Assembly: GCF_040954645.1 (NCBI RefSeq)
Contig: NC_092809.1
Span: forward strand, 77,206,935-77,270,934
DNA from: Diabrotica undecimpunctata
Lineage: Eukaryota > Arthropoda > Insecta > Coleoptera > Chrysomelidae
DNA length: 64,000 nucleotides
Direction of reading: 5' to 3'
Under the pieces are notes generated by a model that did not search any database, was not told the DNA's origin, and saw nothing but the letters and a program-made list of their open reading frames with translations. Each line of letters starts with the position of its first letter. Position 1 is the first letter of the stretch. A program made the translations under genes and the position numbers. Below are positions 53,395 to 64,000 of the stretch, in pieces.

Positions 53395-53830
53395 ATACAG
53401 GTGGTTTTTAAGGGTTGAAAATAAGCAACCAATCAAAAAATATTTTATTGATAAGAAAGGAATTTTTGAATATAAATGTACATTAAAAACTTTTGAAGTT
53501 GTTTAAAAAGATTTTTTTATATATTTTGACATAGGGGGTAGTTTTTAAGGGTTGAGGTGATGCAATCAACCAAAATTATTTTAAATAAGCAGAGAATTAC
53601 ATTGTAGATGATATAAATGCACTACAAAAGCGTTTGAACCTGTTAAACGATTTTTTACAATTATTTTTATTAAAAGGGGTGGTTTTTAAGATTATTTAAG
53701 GGTTGAGAATGTACACAATATCCATTAATATAATTGACAATATTTTAATTACCTAATTTAACACGATTTAAATCCATAAAATGCTTTAATATAAATTTTT
53801 TTCATTATTTTCAATAAGGGGTGATTTCAC
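53395..53830. repeat. Interspersed GGTTTTTAAGGGTTGA repeats
   Basis: Four imperfect copies of a GGGGTGGTTTTTAAGGGTTGA-like motif at about 53400, 53535, 53680 and 53818 are spaced about 130-145 bp, with related sequence between (a degenerate tandem repeat). The function is unknown. Confidence 0.55.
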
Positions 53831-55649
53831 CACTTAAAAATAAAAAGCTCACCTATTGCATATATAACTTTTGAAGAGGGAGGTAAGATAAGCCTAATTC
53901 CAAATTATTAGCAAAATCGATTCAGTTATAAAAAATTTAGAGGTATTGACCTCTTTTCCTCCACAGTGACTGGAGTATTTAAAAATAAAAAAAAAGTAAT
54001 ACATAGTATTTTACTTTTTTACTACTTTCATTACAATGAATTAGTACATTACTAAGTTTTTAAATTTATTTATAATGTTTTCTAATTATTAAAATAAACA
54101 TTACTTAATTAATATACCATTATTAAATTTAACATACCCTCATACCCAAGATATCTGGAAAAACAGAAACACCCAAAAAACATGCTAATTAAAAAATAAC
54201 ATAAAGGACTGTTAATATTTAGTGTGATATGGGATGATCGATGAAAGGAAATGATTTGTGCACGATATAAATATTTGGCATTCCTAGGTAGAAAAGAATC
54301 GAAGACAACATGTAATACGTCTAATATAAAAATAGAATATGAAAAATACCGCCAAGGCTATTCCAACATAAAATTTCAACCGCCCAATTTATCGTACAAA
54401 AAGAACAGCAAACCTCCAAAATGCTGCAAGTGGTTATATATGCATTCAAACCAATTTTATATTCACAAACCTTAATTGACCCACTCAGTTCCTCTTATTT
54501 CTGAATGCATAGGTCGGTTTCTCTCTATAAAAGAATTCTCTAGTCCGGTGGTGCATTTCAAAGAATGAGTAATCTACCTGTTTCTGTAATCCTGATCCTA
54601 CCTGTTTTGTTTACTTTTACTATAATATAAAAGGTCTCTGACAAAGGGGTTGTTTTATATGGCTCTTTATGCTCGAACGGCACTTAAATAATAAATTCTA
54701 AATTACTGTTTTATGTCCATTGGCTTCATTTATGTTTCGAGAAAATGTTGAAAAGTAGACATAAGAGTTTACTTAAAATCAATAAAATTAACAAAATTTA
54801 TACCTGTAAAGCATTTGTATGTTTAATTGTTGATATTTAAGTGTCATATTTTGATTTTACTTCAACCTATGAGAATGTTGAAATCAGATAATACAAATTA
54901 GGCAAGTCTATTCAAGATGAACATTGGCATAAAGTAACTGTAAAAATGCCAAGAACTGCTAGACATCCCCAATAAATTAATATTGAAGGTAGTCTCAAAA
55001 TAACCAGAGACTCGTAATTTAAATGTAGTTATTGAATTAATAACAATGAAACAAACAGAAAATATAACAACTACGGTCAGCATAAAATGGATACTGCGTA
55101 TAAGAAAGTATATCTACAATTAATAAAATTGCAAGATAATAGCTTTTACCAAGTTTAATAGTTTGTTTTACAATCGACTGTTTAGAAATGCAGATACACT
55201 GATTGGAAGATATAAAAGATGTTAAAAATATACTATGAAATGGAGAATCTTAACCCTCACCTGGCGCCGCGGTTTATTCTGTCATTAACTGCATCCTGTA
55301 GACTACCGGCCCCATTTTTTTTTTTTAGTTTTTTGTAAAATTAATTGTATTGTAAAATAATGAATTGTAAGACAATTCATTATTTCGTTATAATTTGTAA
55401 TCATTTAAGCTGGAATAAAACCATGTAAGCCCATTTTCTATTTAATTTTCATTAATATTGACAAATGTTAAAAAAAATTTATCTTGAAATAACAATATCT
55501 TTTCATTTGTCCGTAGAATTATTTCGTTTTCCATATCCTCTGTGAAAAGTAGGATCCATATTTTTAAGTGATCAGAGACATCACCACATTTTGCAGGTCC
55601 TTTCAACCCCGGAAGAACTTTTACCAGATTATGTTTTTTTATATAGAAG
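53831..55649. other. Non-coding gap
   Basis: AT-rich, no supported gene. A short GC patch lies at 55260-55310 next to a T tract. Confidence 0.5.
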
Positions 55650-56053
55650 GGTGGGCATTGTTGGATCATACGTTATTGGAGACCTTACCTCTTCGACCGA
55701 ACGGTCACTGGCAATGAGTATCGTAGGTTTTTAACAGACAGGTTGCCTGGCTTGTTAGAGGATATTCCCATGGGAATTAGACGAAGCATGTGGTTTCAAC
55801 ATGTTGGATTTGACAGTTGGATTGGATACGGTGGTACTATAGAATGGTCCCCAAGATCTCCAGGACTAACTCCACTGGACTATTTTTTTGAGGGTACATT
55901 AAGAATATAGTACTCAACTACGAACGCACAACACGGGATAATATGAAAATCGGTATACAAAATGCCTTTGCGTTCGACAGTCGTTTATTACCCGTATACG
56001 ACTATGTCTTGAACATGATGGCATGGCAACATTTTGAACATTTATTAGCATAG
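55650..56053 (+). pseudogene. mariner-like (DDE_3) transposase, C-terminal part with deletion
   Basis: Reads DRTVTGNEYRRFLTDRLPGL, LEDIPMGIRRSMWFQHVGF, then GYGGTIEWSPRSPGLTPLDY and TTRDNMKIGIQNAF, ending WQHFEHLLA. This is the C-terminal half of a Tc1/mariner-superfamily transposase whose intact relatives read MWFQHDGAPPHY...RWIGRGGP.WPPRSPDLTPLDFF. About 25 residues around the second catalytic aspartate are deleted and SPDL is SPGL. Same family as 62770-63850. Confidence 0.78.
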
Positions 56054-56073
56054 TTATTTAGTAGCAAAAATGC

Positions 56074-56074
<1 letters not shown>

Positions 56075-56155
<81 letters not shown>
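56075..56155. repeat. (TA)n array left of Tc1 element
   Basis: About 40 TA units ending at the inverted terminal repeat of the element. Confidence 0.9.
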
Positions 56156-56157
<2 letters not shown>

Positions 56158-56158
<1 letters not shown>

Positions 56159-57664
56159 TACCGAGCATAAAATTAGGGTCACCCCGTAATTTGAATTTAT
56201 TTTAGAAATGCAACATAGTTTACTAAAGGATTGCTTAAAGAAAACAACATTTTTGTCGTTTAAAGTTTATTAAAAATAATGGAAATGAAGAATTTTTCTT
56301 TGATATACTAAATATTGAAAAGGGACAATTTTAATTTGATGTGCTTTTTGTTGAAAAAAAGAAATTTTAAGAACTTCAGTAGCGAGTATTCCCTCCTCTG
56401 GCAGTGATAACAGCTTGCAAATGACGAGGCATGCTTTGGATCAGATTTTGGATCACATTCTGCGGAAGATTATTCCATTCTTGCACCAATATGTCGCGAA
56501 GCTCTCTCGAATTTCTGGGGGCCGGCACATGACTCCGTAAACGTCTCTTCATCTCATCCCAAACATGTTCTATGAGATTGATATCTGGACTGCGAGCAGG
56601 CCAAACAAATCGTGTGATTTGAACCTCGTCAAGATATTCAGTAACTATCCTAGAAGTGTGGGGCCGTGCATTATTATGCATAAATGTTGCGTCGTCTCCA
56701 AGAATAACCATAAACGGTAAAACATGGCCTTCCAGAATCTGTGTCAGGTACCTATGCGCTGTCAATGTCCCATTCTCGATAAAGACTAACTCCGTGCAAG
56801 CATCAAACGATATGCCTCCCCATGCCATAACTGACCCTCCACCAAATGGAAGACGCTCGGCAACACATGCTTGAGCATATCTCTCGCCTGGACGTCGCCA
56901 CACTCTTACACGTTTGTCTGAGCCCGTAAGACAGAATTACGATTCATCAGAAAACAATACACGACTCCAATCCTGCATAGTCCAAGCCAAGTGTTCTCGT
57001 GCAAAATTCAATCTGGCAACTCGGTGTTCACGGGAAAGCAGCGGTCCAGTTACTCTAGTTCGAGAAGATAAACCAGCAGCATGAAGTCGTCTCCTAACTG
57101 TCCATTTACTTATGTTTACATTTCTCACTTCTTGCAGATGATTTCGAAGAGAAACTGCCGTGACCGTTCGGTTTCTCAAAGCACTAGAAACAACAAAGCA
57201 GTCATCTCTAGCTGTTATAATCCTGCCTCAACCTGAACCAGGTCTTCGAGTAAGCAGACCGGTCTCTTCGTACCGTTGCCATACTCGTTGCACATTCGAG
57301 CGACTTACCAACTTACACCAACGTTTCTCGCAGTTTCGCGCTGACCGTGGCCATCTTCTAACGCCGCCACAATTCTTGCCGCCACAACAGAATTTATGCT
57401 CATTTAATACACTGACAGTGATAACAATACACAAACAATTTACAATTGACGTTAAAATCATAGAAACAAAAACTGTGCTGATAACGGGTTTTAGGAATTA
57501 GGCTAAGGGGCCCTTTTTATCTCAAACGCTTGTCGAAACAACAACAATTTTTTTTTTCAAGAAATCCATTAGTAAACTATGTTACAACCGAAAATAGTTA
57601 AAACAGAATAATAATTTCTAAAATAAATTCAAATTACGGGGTGACCCTAATTTTATGCTCGGTA

Positions 57665-57665
<1 letters not shown>
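56158..57665 (-). mobile_element. Tc1-like element with perfect 52-bp terminal inverted repeats
   Basis: 1,508 bp bounded by exact 52-bp inverted repeats (56158-56209 and 57614-57665) starting CTACCGAGCATAAAATTAGG, embedded in (TA)n on both sides, in line with TA targeting by Tc1/mariner transposases. The transposase inside is broken (next entry), so the copy may have been moved by enzyme from elsewhere. Confidence 0.92.
56376..57440 (-). pseudogene. Tc1-like transposase, inactive
   Basis: Minus strand. DNA-binding half: KLVSRSNVQRVWQRYEETGL and RRPGSG, preceded by a frameshifted N-terminus; then a TGA; then SALRNRTVTAVSLRNHLQEV, LSSRTRVTGPLL and RVLFSDES followed by TAA. The catalytic half restarts as VWRRPGERYAQ, FGGGSVMAWGGIS, MHNNARPHTSRIV and SPDINLIEHVWDEMKRR. 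For the DD34E triad, D in FSDES and E in IEHVW are present, but the middle D (usual DNARPH) is N. Two nonsense codons and the lost aspartate make it inactive. Confidence 0.88.

Positions 57666-57726
<61 letters not shown>
57666..57726. repeat. (TA)n array right of Tc1 element
   Basis: About 30 TA units. Together with 56075-56155 it suggests one array split by the insertion. Confidence 0.88.
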
Positions 57727-57729
<3 letters not shown>

Positions 57730-58093
57730 TTATCAGTTATATAGGTTCTTAAATATTATTTTGTAACTAATTTTTACTAGCATACGTTCTATTATTTTGA
57801 TTTGTTAAGTTTATAAAACCAGTTTATAATTTTTGTTTGTTATATATTAGTTGTAAAAACGTAAAATCTATAGTTCCCCTAAAAATATCTAAAAAACGAA
57901 ACACGCTAGGTATACAAAACCTGATTTTAAAAGAAAGTTTGTGACATATTCTACAAAATACAATACTAATATATAGGGTGTTCCATTTTAAAAAAAATGT
58001 AAAAATTTTATATTTGAAAATAGTGAATAGTATTATATGGCTACATGTCAAAGATATTAAATTATTTAAAAATTACACTATACTAGGAAAATT
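57727..58093. other. Non-coding gap
   Basis: No supported feature apart from a GGGTGTTCCATTTT word near 57975 resembling a transposon end. Confidence 0.4.
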
Positions 58094-58945
58094 TTGACAT
58101 GTCATTGTTCACCAGAGTTATCACTGGATAACATCATTACAATTGATTGGTATAGAAAAAAGTGTAACTCTGAGAGATATCTCAACTACCATTCTTACCA
58201 CAAGTCAAGCATGAAAGTTAATCTAGTGAAACAAATGACCACAAGAGTTTGTAAACTGGCTGACCCTGTTTGTAGAAAGAAGAATCTCAAAATCCTTTTA
58301 CAATATTGTTCCTAGATAATTAGTACCCTCATCCTTACTCAGGAAAATCATCTTTAACACATCCTCTGTTATACTAAACACACAAGAGAACCCTCCCCAA
58401 AATACAGGTGCTCTGATTCCCATTCACTGACTAACAATATTCCTAAAATCTCTTTTGTATCACTTCTCACCATTTATTAAGGATGTCACTAACAAATTGA
58501 CCAGAATTTTTGCTCAATAGTTACCAAATGTAAAAATTGCTTATAAAAGCACTGTAGTTGTGAGATCTTTGTACAAGTCATTAAAAGACAAAGTACCAAA
58601 CTCAGATAAAAGTAATGTTTTATACAAAATTAGTTGTTGAGGCTGTGAAGGTTCTTATATATGTCATACCTCTCAAAAAGTTTCCAGCCGTTTGACTCTT
58701 CACAAGAGTGACATTAGGTTACACCCTGATAGATATTTCCTAGCCACACATGCTAACACAACAGGGCACCCTTTCGATTTTCCGAATGTAAGAAATCCTA
58801 TCCACGAAGAGTAATTATTCAAAAAGATTGTTTCTCGAGATCCGAGATGGCATTCATTTTTCAAGAGAAAGAAACCATTAATAAAAAAACAGATACCAAC
58901 AATTTGAGCAACATAATACGCATTATTGTTAACTTTAGATAACTA
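58094..58945 (+). pseudogene. Penelope-like element: RT C-terminus and GIY-YIG endonuclease
   Basis: Sense strand. The RT C-terminal region reads IDWYRKKCNSERYLNYHSYH and KVNLVKQMTTRVCKLADP, the TDWYRKPT.SGRYLN...HP...K.NLV block of Penelope-like elements. A GIY-YIG nuclease follows: SNVLYKISC-stop-GCEGSYICHTSQ, THANTTGHPFDF, then in a shifted frame MAFIFQEKETINKKTDTNNL, the C-terminal signature. The YIG motif reads YIC. Three or more stops and shifts. The upstream RT catalytic part is absent. Confidence 0.85.
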
Positions 58946-59440
58946 CAAATCTACTAATAAAGGCAATTACTTAATTGTGAATAATAAGTCTCATTATATT
59001 ATATGTGATATATAATATCTCATCTACTTCATAAAATAAGTCTTTTTGTCTTTTCTTTTTCAGAAAATTCAGCGCTTATCAGGTATACTATTACCTTTAC
59101 ATTTATTACCTTTTTTTTAAAGATCCAACGTTCTGTCGTTTCAAGTTAATAATTATGAATTCACAACCAATTGTTTTGTTTCTGATAAGAATATAATAAT
59201 ATAACCTAGAATTTTTATAATATGACTACATGTTCTGTAATGATTGTATAACATAATTTTATTTAAATGTTAGTTTGTAAAAGTTTTTTAAACACATAAT
59301 TTTTTGGATAGTGTTCGCCATTATTTCTAGGAGTCAGATGAGGTGTTTATTCCATTTTCTAAACACCATGACAACTAACCTCAATTAGTGTAAGATACAA
59401 AATAATTTTTATTCTGTAATTTGTACTAATTTTGTTTATT
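58946..59440. other. Probable Penelope-like 3' region
   Basis: AT-rich non-coding sequence between the coding remnant and the hairpin motif; likely the element's untranslated part. Confidence 0.4.
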
Positions 59441-59446
59441 GTAGCA

Positions 59447-59490
59447 CCCTGATGATGCAAATAAAGATTTGCGAAAGCTTGGTAAACGAA
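59447..59490 (+). ncRNA. Hammerhead-like motif next to Penelope-like element
   Basis: CTGATGA (59449-59455), one unpaired T, a 6-bp hairpin GCAAAT/ATTTGC with loop AAAG, then GAAA (59473-59476) followed by the self-complementary AGCT. This is the order of a type I hammerhead core, and hammerhead ribozymes are established in Penelope-like elements. ACC before the core can pair with GGT after it as a short stem I. The extra T between core and stem II, and the very short stems I and III, weaken the case; activity would probably need a dimer. Confidence 0.4.
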
Positions 59491-59533
59491 ACAGAATACT
59501 TCTTTGTTCTATCTTCCGCTGAATACCCAAATA

Positions 59534-59534
<1 letters not shown>

Positions 59535-59605
<71 letters not shown>
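59535..59605. repeat. (TA)n array
   Basis: About 35 TA units left of the small foldback element. Confidence 0.9.
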
Positions 59606-59613
<8 letters not shown>

Positions 59614-59649
59614 CAATTTCCGCGGGAGCTATAGGTATATGGTTTCAGT

Positions 59650-59816
59650 TGTTTTCCGGGTTTGACTCCGCGTTAGACTGATCAGTTCTCCTGAAACATC
59701 AAGAAGACGCAGAACTAATCTAACTTGACAATGGCAAGTGTGACCTTGCCGAAACGTCGCCAAAACAATGGTTTTTCAAAAAACCAAAACTACTTCACGC
59801 GGAGTCAAACCCGGAA

Positions 59817-59820
<4 letters not shown>
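59650..59820. mobile_element. Small foldback element in (TA)n, with hammerhead-like hairpin
   Basis: GTTTTCCGGGTTTGACTCCG begins at about 59651 and its reverse complement ends at about 59819, enclosing about 125 bp. Inside, TTGACAA (59725-59731), one T, GGCAAG/CTTGCC and GAAACGTC copy the layout of the motif at 59449 and of the foldback arms at 6894-7188. No coding capacity. Flanked by long (TA)n on both sides. Confidence 0.7.

Positions 59821-59899
<79 letters not shown>
59820..59899. repeat. (TA)n array
   Basis: About 40 TA units right of the foldback element. Confidence 0.9.
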
Positions 59900-59902
<3 letters not shown>

Positions 59903-60159
59903 ATAAATTGTATTATCTATCTGTTACCACTTGTTACCACGCTTTTTTGGGGGATCTATTATAAAAAAAAGTAATCTTATCTACCTAGTGATAATACACA
60001 AAATTATTTATATACGTTGACACTTGAAAATGCACATTCAGTCAACATTGATGAAAAATATATTTCTAAGCTTGTATTTATCGAATTAAACTAAGCATTA
60101 CAGTATCATTTCTGAGTATTAAGTATTAAGAAGTTTGTTTTAGCATACAACTACAAGAA

Positions 60160-60740
60160 ATTTGTCTTATAAAACACTGCACCATGTCTCTCATACTTCT
60201 GCCCACTATAACTATATCGTCAGCGAATGCGGGACTTTTCGTATCTATTAAAATAGCTCCATTCATTCTAATATTTACTTGCCTGATTGCCTTTTCCAAT
60301 ACAATATTAAAGAGGAGACACGCCAGCGCGTCACCCTGTCTTAGACCATTATTAATGTCAAAGGACTTAGAGTTTTCTCCTTCAATTCTAACGCATTAGG
60401 TTACGTTTTACATTATTAGTTGGGTCAACTTAACTAGCTCCCAAAGTCATATCAAAGACATATCCTATGATCAATAGCTTTGAAATCGATTACACTATGT
60501 TTGATCTTGCAGCTTACAATAAATCCGGTACCAAATTCGTGTCGGGTAGGATGTCCACTGTAGTAAATATTGATTTTTCCGGGATGCCTGAGCTAGCCCT
60601 AGCTCATTTCCTGTAAAGCAATGATATCTGCTTTGGCTTTATTCATTTCTTATATGAGCAGAGCCATGGCTCCAGGCTGATAAAGGCTTCTTACGTTCAA
60701 CGTGCAAATCTTTAAATAATTATTCTTATTTCGTTTGCGT
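60160..60740 (-). pseudogene. LINE fragment: APE endonuclease end joined to RT palm
   Basis: Minus strand. The endonuclease part reads HEFGTGFIVSCKIKHSVIDF and KAIDHRIC (about 60545-60460). Below it the RT part reads NNGLRQGDALACLLFNIVLE, then FADDIVIVGRSMRDMV with an intact catalytic ADD. The segment between endonuclease and palm is deleted. Upstream, 60560-60740 has more endonuclease debris with stops. Confidence 0.78.
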
Positions 60741-61119
60741 AGTTCGTCGTAGGTTACACAGTCCGGTTTCTTTCTTTGTAGCTAATAATAGTGGTGTGAC
60801 TCAACGATAAAATATGGAGAAAGAAATATCTGAAAATAGAAACAAAATCTAGCATATACAACGATACTCAGGCCTGTCTTGTCATAATTTGACCGCAGAA
60901 ACAATACCTAATATTAGCACGAAGAAACACATGAAAGGATAACCTCTAAAAATATGGAATGAAAATATTTAACATAAGAGTTAACGTTTAAGACGAGTAA
61001 AAACAGGCAATATACCTAAATACGCGAACAAATTTCATTCAAATCGTTCTGTCACACAACACACCTCCTTTCATATGATCTTACTTGTAGTACCCAATAA
61101 TACATTTCTTCAATATCAG

Positions 61120-61400
61120 TGAATATTATACTATAATGAGCACTTGTTTCTTTATCCCTATAGCTTTATTCCACATTCGCTGCTTTATAGTAATAATTGC
61201 ATCTGTTGTTGATCTAGTTTGCATAAATCCAAACTGATTTGCGGATATTTCGGTTACTCTACGTATGTATTCGTCTAATAATCCTTCACTATATACTGTT
61301 GAACATCTTTTGTTTTTGTATACACATATTAAGAAGATATTGGTAAACATGTTAGCCAGTTTTCTCCTAATACTGCTCTCACTTCTTTAAGGATATTATC
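61120..61400 (-). pseudogene. LINE RT fragment
   Basis: Minus strand reads RRVTEISANQFGFMQTRSTT followed by DAIITIKQRM, the NQFGFMPGRSTTDAI block just before the RT palm. Truncated before the catalytic motifs. Confidence 0.75.
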
Positions 61401-61827
61401 ATCTGGTAGAACTTATTAACCCTTTTTTTTAATTGTTTGTAATTTTGCCTCATACGTTATAATAAAATATATGCTCAATATACGTAATCACGTCAAATTT
61501 AATACTACTAATGTCCTAGGTCGTCCCTGATACTTGGCAGACTGTGTGTCTGATGTCTGCTCGGCCCTATAAAAAACCAGTATCAGGTATGGTATGTATT
61601 TAAAAATTCTTTAACTTCTACATCACAACCAAAAGATTGTGTTTGAGTATGTAATGATTACGAATACATAGACCATTTTGTAAACAAATCATGTATCTAC
61701 AATTGGTATAAACTTTGCTTTAATGAATGTTAATTGATAAACTGTCTATAAAACTAAAAAGCGCATGTAAGTCCATCAGTATTGAAAACAACAGTTCACC
61801 ATGACAGAAAAATGCATCCTTATCTAC
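61401..61827. other. Non-coding, probable intron start
   Basis: No coding signal; if the exon below is real this is intronic. Confidence 0.35.
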
Positions 61828-61934
61828 TTAGCAATGTTTCGACGTTGTAATAACACTAATATTAATAGAATAAAACGTAGTAAACTCTGAGAAATAATAA
61901 ATATTATTATTTGTAAGGAGTAGATACATACCTT

Positions 61935-62109
61935 TTGAAGACACGTTCGAGACAGTAATATTCTTCAAACTAAAGAACTGCCCAACGTGGTTGCAACTAC
62001 CCTCATCCACAGTTCTTTTAGCTCGTAAATTATCCACATTTTTCGCAATCACTACACTCAAACACACCACCAACAAAATGGCCATATAATTATAAACTTT
62101 GAGACACAT
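61935..62109 (-). CDS. Candidate first exon of a secreted host protein
   Basis: Minus strand, ATG at 62109. It begins with a short polar stretch and a hydrophobic core (MAILLVVCLSVVIA), a convincing signal peptide, then AKNVDNLRAKRTVDEGSCNH and VGQFFSLKNITVSNVSSK. AAAG followed by GTATGT at 61935/61934 is a good splice donor; the frame runs on to 61828 but composition changes to AT-rich after the donor. The NIT and NVS sites could be glycosylated. I do not recognise the protein. It is the only frame in the window that is not TE-like and has a promoter-like segment directly upstream. It could still be a chance ORF. Confidence 0.5.
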
Positions 62110-62340
62110 GGCCGGTGCGATTACCTACTGACTTTTTTAGTCAAAAACAACTGCCACCACGAACGCTTTTTTCGAAAGTTTTTGAATTTTTCACGATCGT
62201 ACGAATACGACACGGCGCGCGTCTCGAAATCGTCACGTGTAGTTGCCTACTTGGCTGTATTCGACCGACTGAATTGAAACTGAAAATCGCCGAATCGCAA
62301 GCACCGCGCGGATTACAACTGATCTGTCGCCCGGCGTAGT
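62110..62340 (-). promoter_or_regulatory. CpG-rich promoter and 5' UTR candidate
   Basis: The segment has many CpGs (GACACGGCGCGCG, GCACCGCGCGG, GTCGCCCGGCG) in an AT-rich context and precedes the candidate exon. On the minus strand TTCAGTTTC and TTCAGTCGG (about 62262-62285) fit insect initiator consensus TCAGT. No TATA box was evident. Inference from composition and position. Confidence 0.45.
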
Positions 62341-62769
62341 TGCCAGATTATTGTTGTTGTCGTGGGTGGAGATGATATTTTTGAAATACTAACAACTTCC
62401 AGCGTGCCATAAGATGTTTGAACCTGTCTAGTCGGCTAATAAGAACAGGTCAAATACATTTTATTTGTTTTAAGTTGACATTGGAATATATAATTAAACA
62501 CTGCATTAGTAATTAACATTATTTGTTTATACAGTGTGTCAATTTTAAAACTTACAATGGGCTATATCTCACGACCAAAAGCTGATATCGAACATTGCTT
62601 GAAACCGTTTCTAAGATAGTAAGGGGAAACTAAAATAACATGAAAGAGAACTCATCTCCATCAACCCCCTAGGCCCCACGCACCACAATGAAAAAAATTT
62701 AAATTGCAAACCCCTACTTATGGTACATCATTGAAAAGACTATAAAAATGCTATCTAATGGTATAAATA
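62341..62769. other. Non-coding gap
   Basis: No supported feature. Confidence 0.4.
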
Positions 62770-63850
62770 ATAATTATACAGGGTGAAGCAATAATTGTGA
62801 AACGTTGGCTTAAATGGAAAATTTAATGCGGTTTTTGTTGAACTACAAATCTGTTAAAAATGTCAATTGAGTAAATGTTTAAAGTGGGTTCTGTAAAGTT
62901 TTGTAAAAAATAATACAGCCTATTTTTAAACTCTGCACGAACTTTGGCAAATGTTGTTCTAGTAATTGCGCAACATGCTTGCGTAATTCTTTCTCGCAAT
63001 TCCACCATAGAAAAAAGTCAGGTGGCGGTAAGTCTGGGGACCCTGGAGGCTACTCAATAGGACCTCTCCTTCCAATCCATTTATTCGAATAATTAGTATT
63101 CAACCAGGCCTAAATGGAGCTGCATAGTGAGGAGGTGCTCCATTTTGTTGAAAGTTCAGCTAATCTTCGTCTAGAGGTAGGTTACCTAGATCGTCCCTTT
63201 GGTTCTCTAATTCATGCACAATTAAAGGTTCGAGGGTGTTTTCCAGCATATCAAGAAGAATGTCGCCACTTAAATTGCCTGGTATGAACAAGGGACCAAT
63301 TATAGCATCGCCTAATATTCCTGCCAAACATTCAGTTTTTCAGGATATTGAGTGTGACCCTCTCTGAATCTCTGAATCGATGCGGATTCGCATTACTTCA
63401 GTACCGACAGTTTTGTTTATTTACATTACCATTCAGCATAAAAGTACATTCATCAGTGAAACAAATATTTTTTAACATTCTCTGTTCAACGCGAATTCTT
63501 TCACTAATGAGTTCAGAAAACTCAATTCGTCGGTCTGGATCATCATCGCCAAGTTCTTGAACAATTTGTGTTTTGTACGGGTGAAACTTATGTAATTTCA
63601 ACACCTTTCTAACCGACTCATGTGACAGTCCTGTCATTGCAGATACTTGACGTATTGATTCAGTAGGCTCTGTTGCAAAATTTCCAAGGACCTCAATTTA
63701 GTATGCTTCATTCAGTAATCTTGGGGCATCCCTTTTTTTATTTTGCACTGATCCCGTTTCTCTAAACTTTTCAACTAAATCGCGGACGTACACGTGACTT
63801 ACATTTTTGTCCGGATGCCTTTGTACCGATCGTACAAATGATGAAAACTA
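62770..63850 (-). pseudogene. mariner-like (DUF4817/DDE_3) transposase pseudogene
   Basis: Minus strand. N-terminal helix-turn-helix region HVYVRDLVEKFRETGSVQNK (about 63810-63750), then GLSHESVRKVLKLHKFHPYK, DDDPDRRIEFSEL and NICFTDECTFMLNGNVNKQN with the first catalytic aspartate (63440-63480). Lower down, GPLFIPGNLSGDILLDMLEN, QNGAPPHYAAPF (usual QDGAPPHY, so D is N), NKWIGR and GSPDLPPPDFFLW. Frameshifts and stops occur throughout. A CAGGGTG-like word near 62779 may mark one end. Same family as the fragment at 55650. Confidence 0.82.
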
Positions 63851-64000
63851 ATGACATTTAAAATTCTCAAATAAATCAAAAATAATGGAATCTGATAGAA
63901 CTCAAAAAACAGATGTTTTCAACTTCTTTTGCAAAAACGGCAAATTAAGTTTTTATTTAATAAAAAAAATCCGACGAGCACTTATCATTAAAAATAATAG

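Noticed and set aside
59452..59974. Frames rich in Tyr-Ile repeats
   Set aside because: They are translations of (TA)n; the same holds for 45414-45596.

Overview
The window looks like a transposon graveyard from an AT-rich animal nuclear genome, most probably an insect. Beetle is a guess from the mix of families, not something the sequence proves. There are no bacterial operons or Shine-Dalgarno sites. Almost every long reading frame is transposase, reverse transcriptase (RT), gag or env. One short stretch near the right end (61.8-62.3 kb) looks like a host gene: a signal-peptide exon ending at a splice donor, preceded by a CpG-rich promoter-like segment. Otherwise the space is intergenic or intronic filler with long (TA)n arrays.

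Layout: 0-2.3 kb holds two LINE 3' parts around a (TA)n array. 3.7-6.7 kb is an antisense RTE-like LINE with a second LINE nested in it, both with clear target-site duplications (TSDs). 6.9-7.2 kb is a foldback element. 8.18-16.75 kb is a complete errantivirus-like LTR element on the minus strand, with near-identical LTRs, 4-bp TSD, primer-binding site, polypurine tract, gag, a -1 frameshift signal, pro-pol and env. 19-31 kb is a patchwork of Tc1, LINE and piggyBac remnants, small nested LINE inserts that each leave an in-frame empty site, and an 18S rRNA pseudogene at 30.86-31.25 kb. 31.4-33.0 kb is a dead hAT transposase. 34.5-38.3 kb is antisense LINE. 38.8-45.3 kb is a second Ty3/Gypsy-type element with 1.28 kb of visually identical LTR, a gag without zinc knuckle, an RT with a mutated YxDD box and no integrase. 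47-50.4 kb carries two pogo/Tigger-type transposase pseudogenes and a LINE piece. 52.4-53.2 kb is a cysteine-rich TE-associated ORF interrupted by a tRNA-derived SINE. 55.6-57.7 kb has a mariner-like remnant and a Tc1 copy with perfect 52-bp inverted repeats inside (TA)n. 58-59.9 kb is a Penelope-like element remnant followed by hammerhead-like hairpins and a foldback element. 60-61.4 kb is LINE debris, and 62.8-63.9 kb a second mariner-like remnant.

The genes do not form one pathway. What links them is insertion history: elements land in elements, (TA)n arrays act as landing sites or LINE tails, and empty sites can be read directly. The best candidates for something unusual are the intact env-bearing element, the defective but LTR-identical Gypsy element with its stray inverted LTR end, and the shared hairpin motif in the foldback and Penelope-like sequences.
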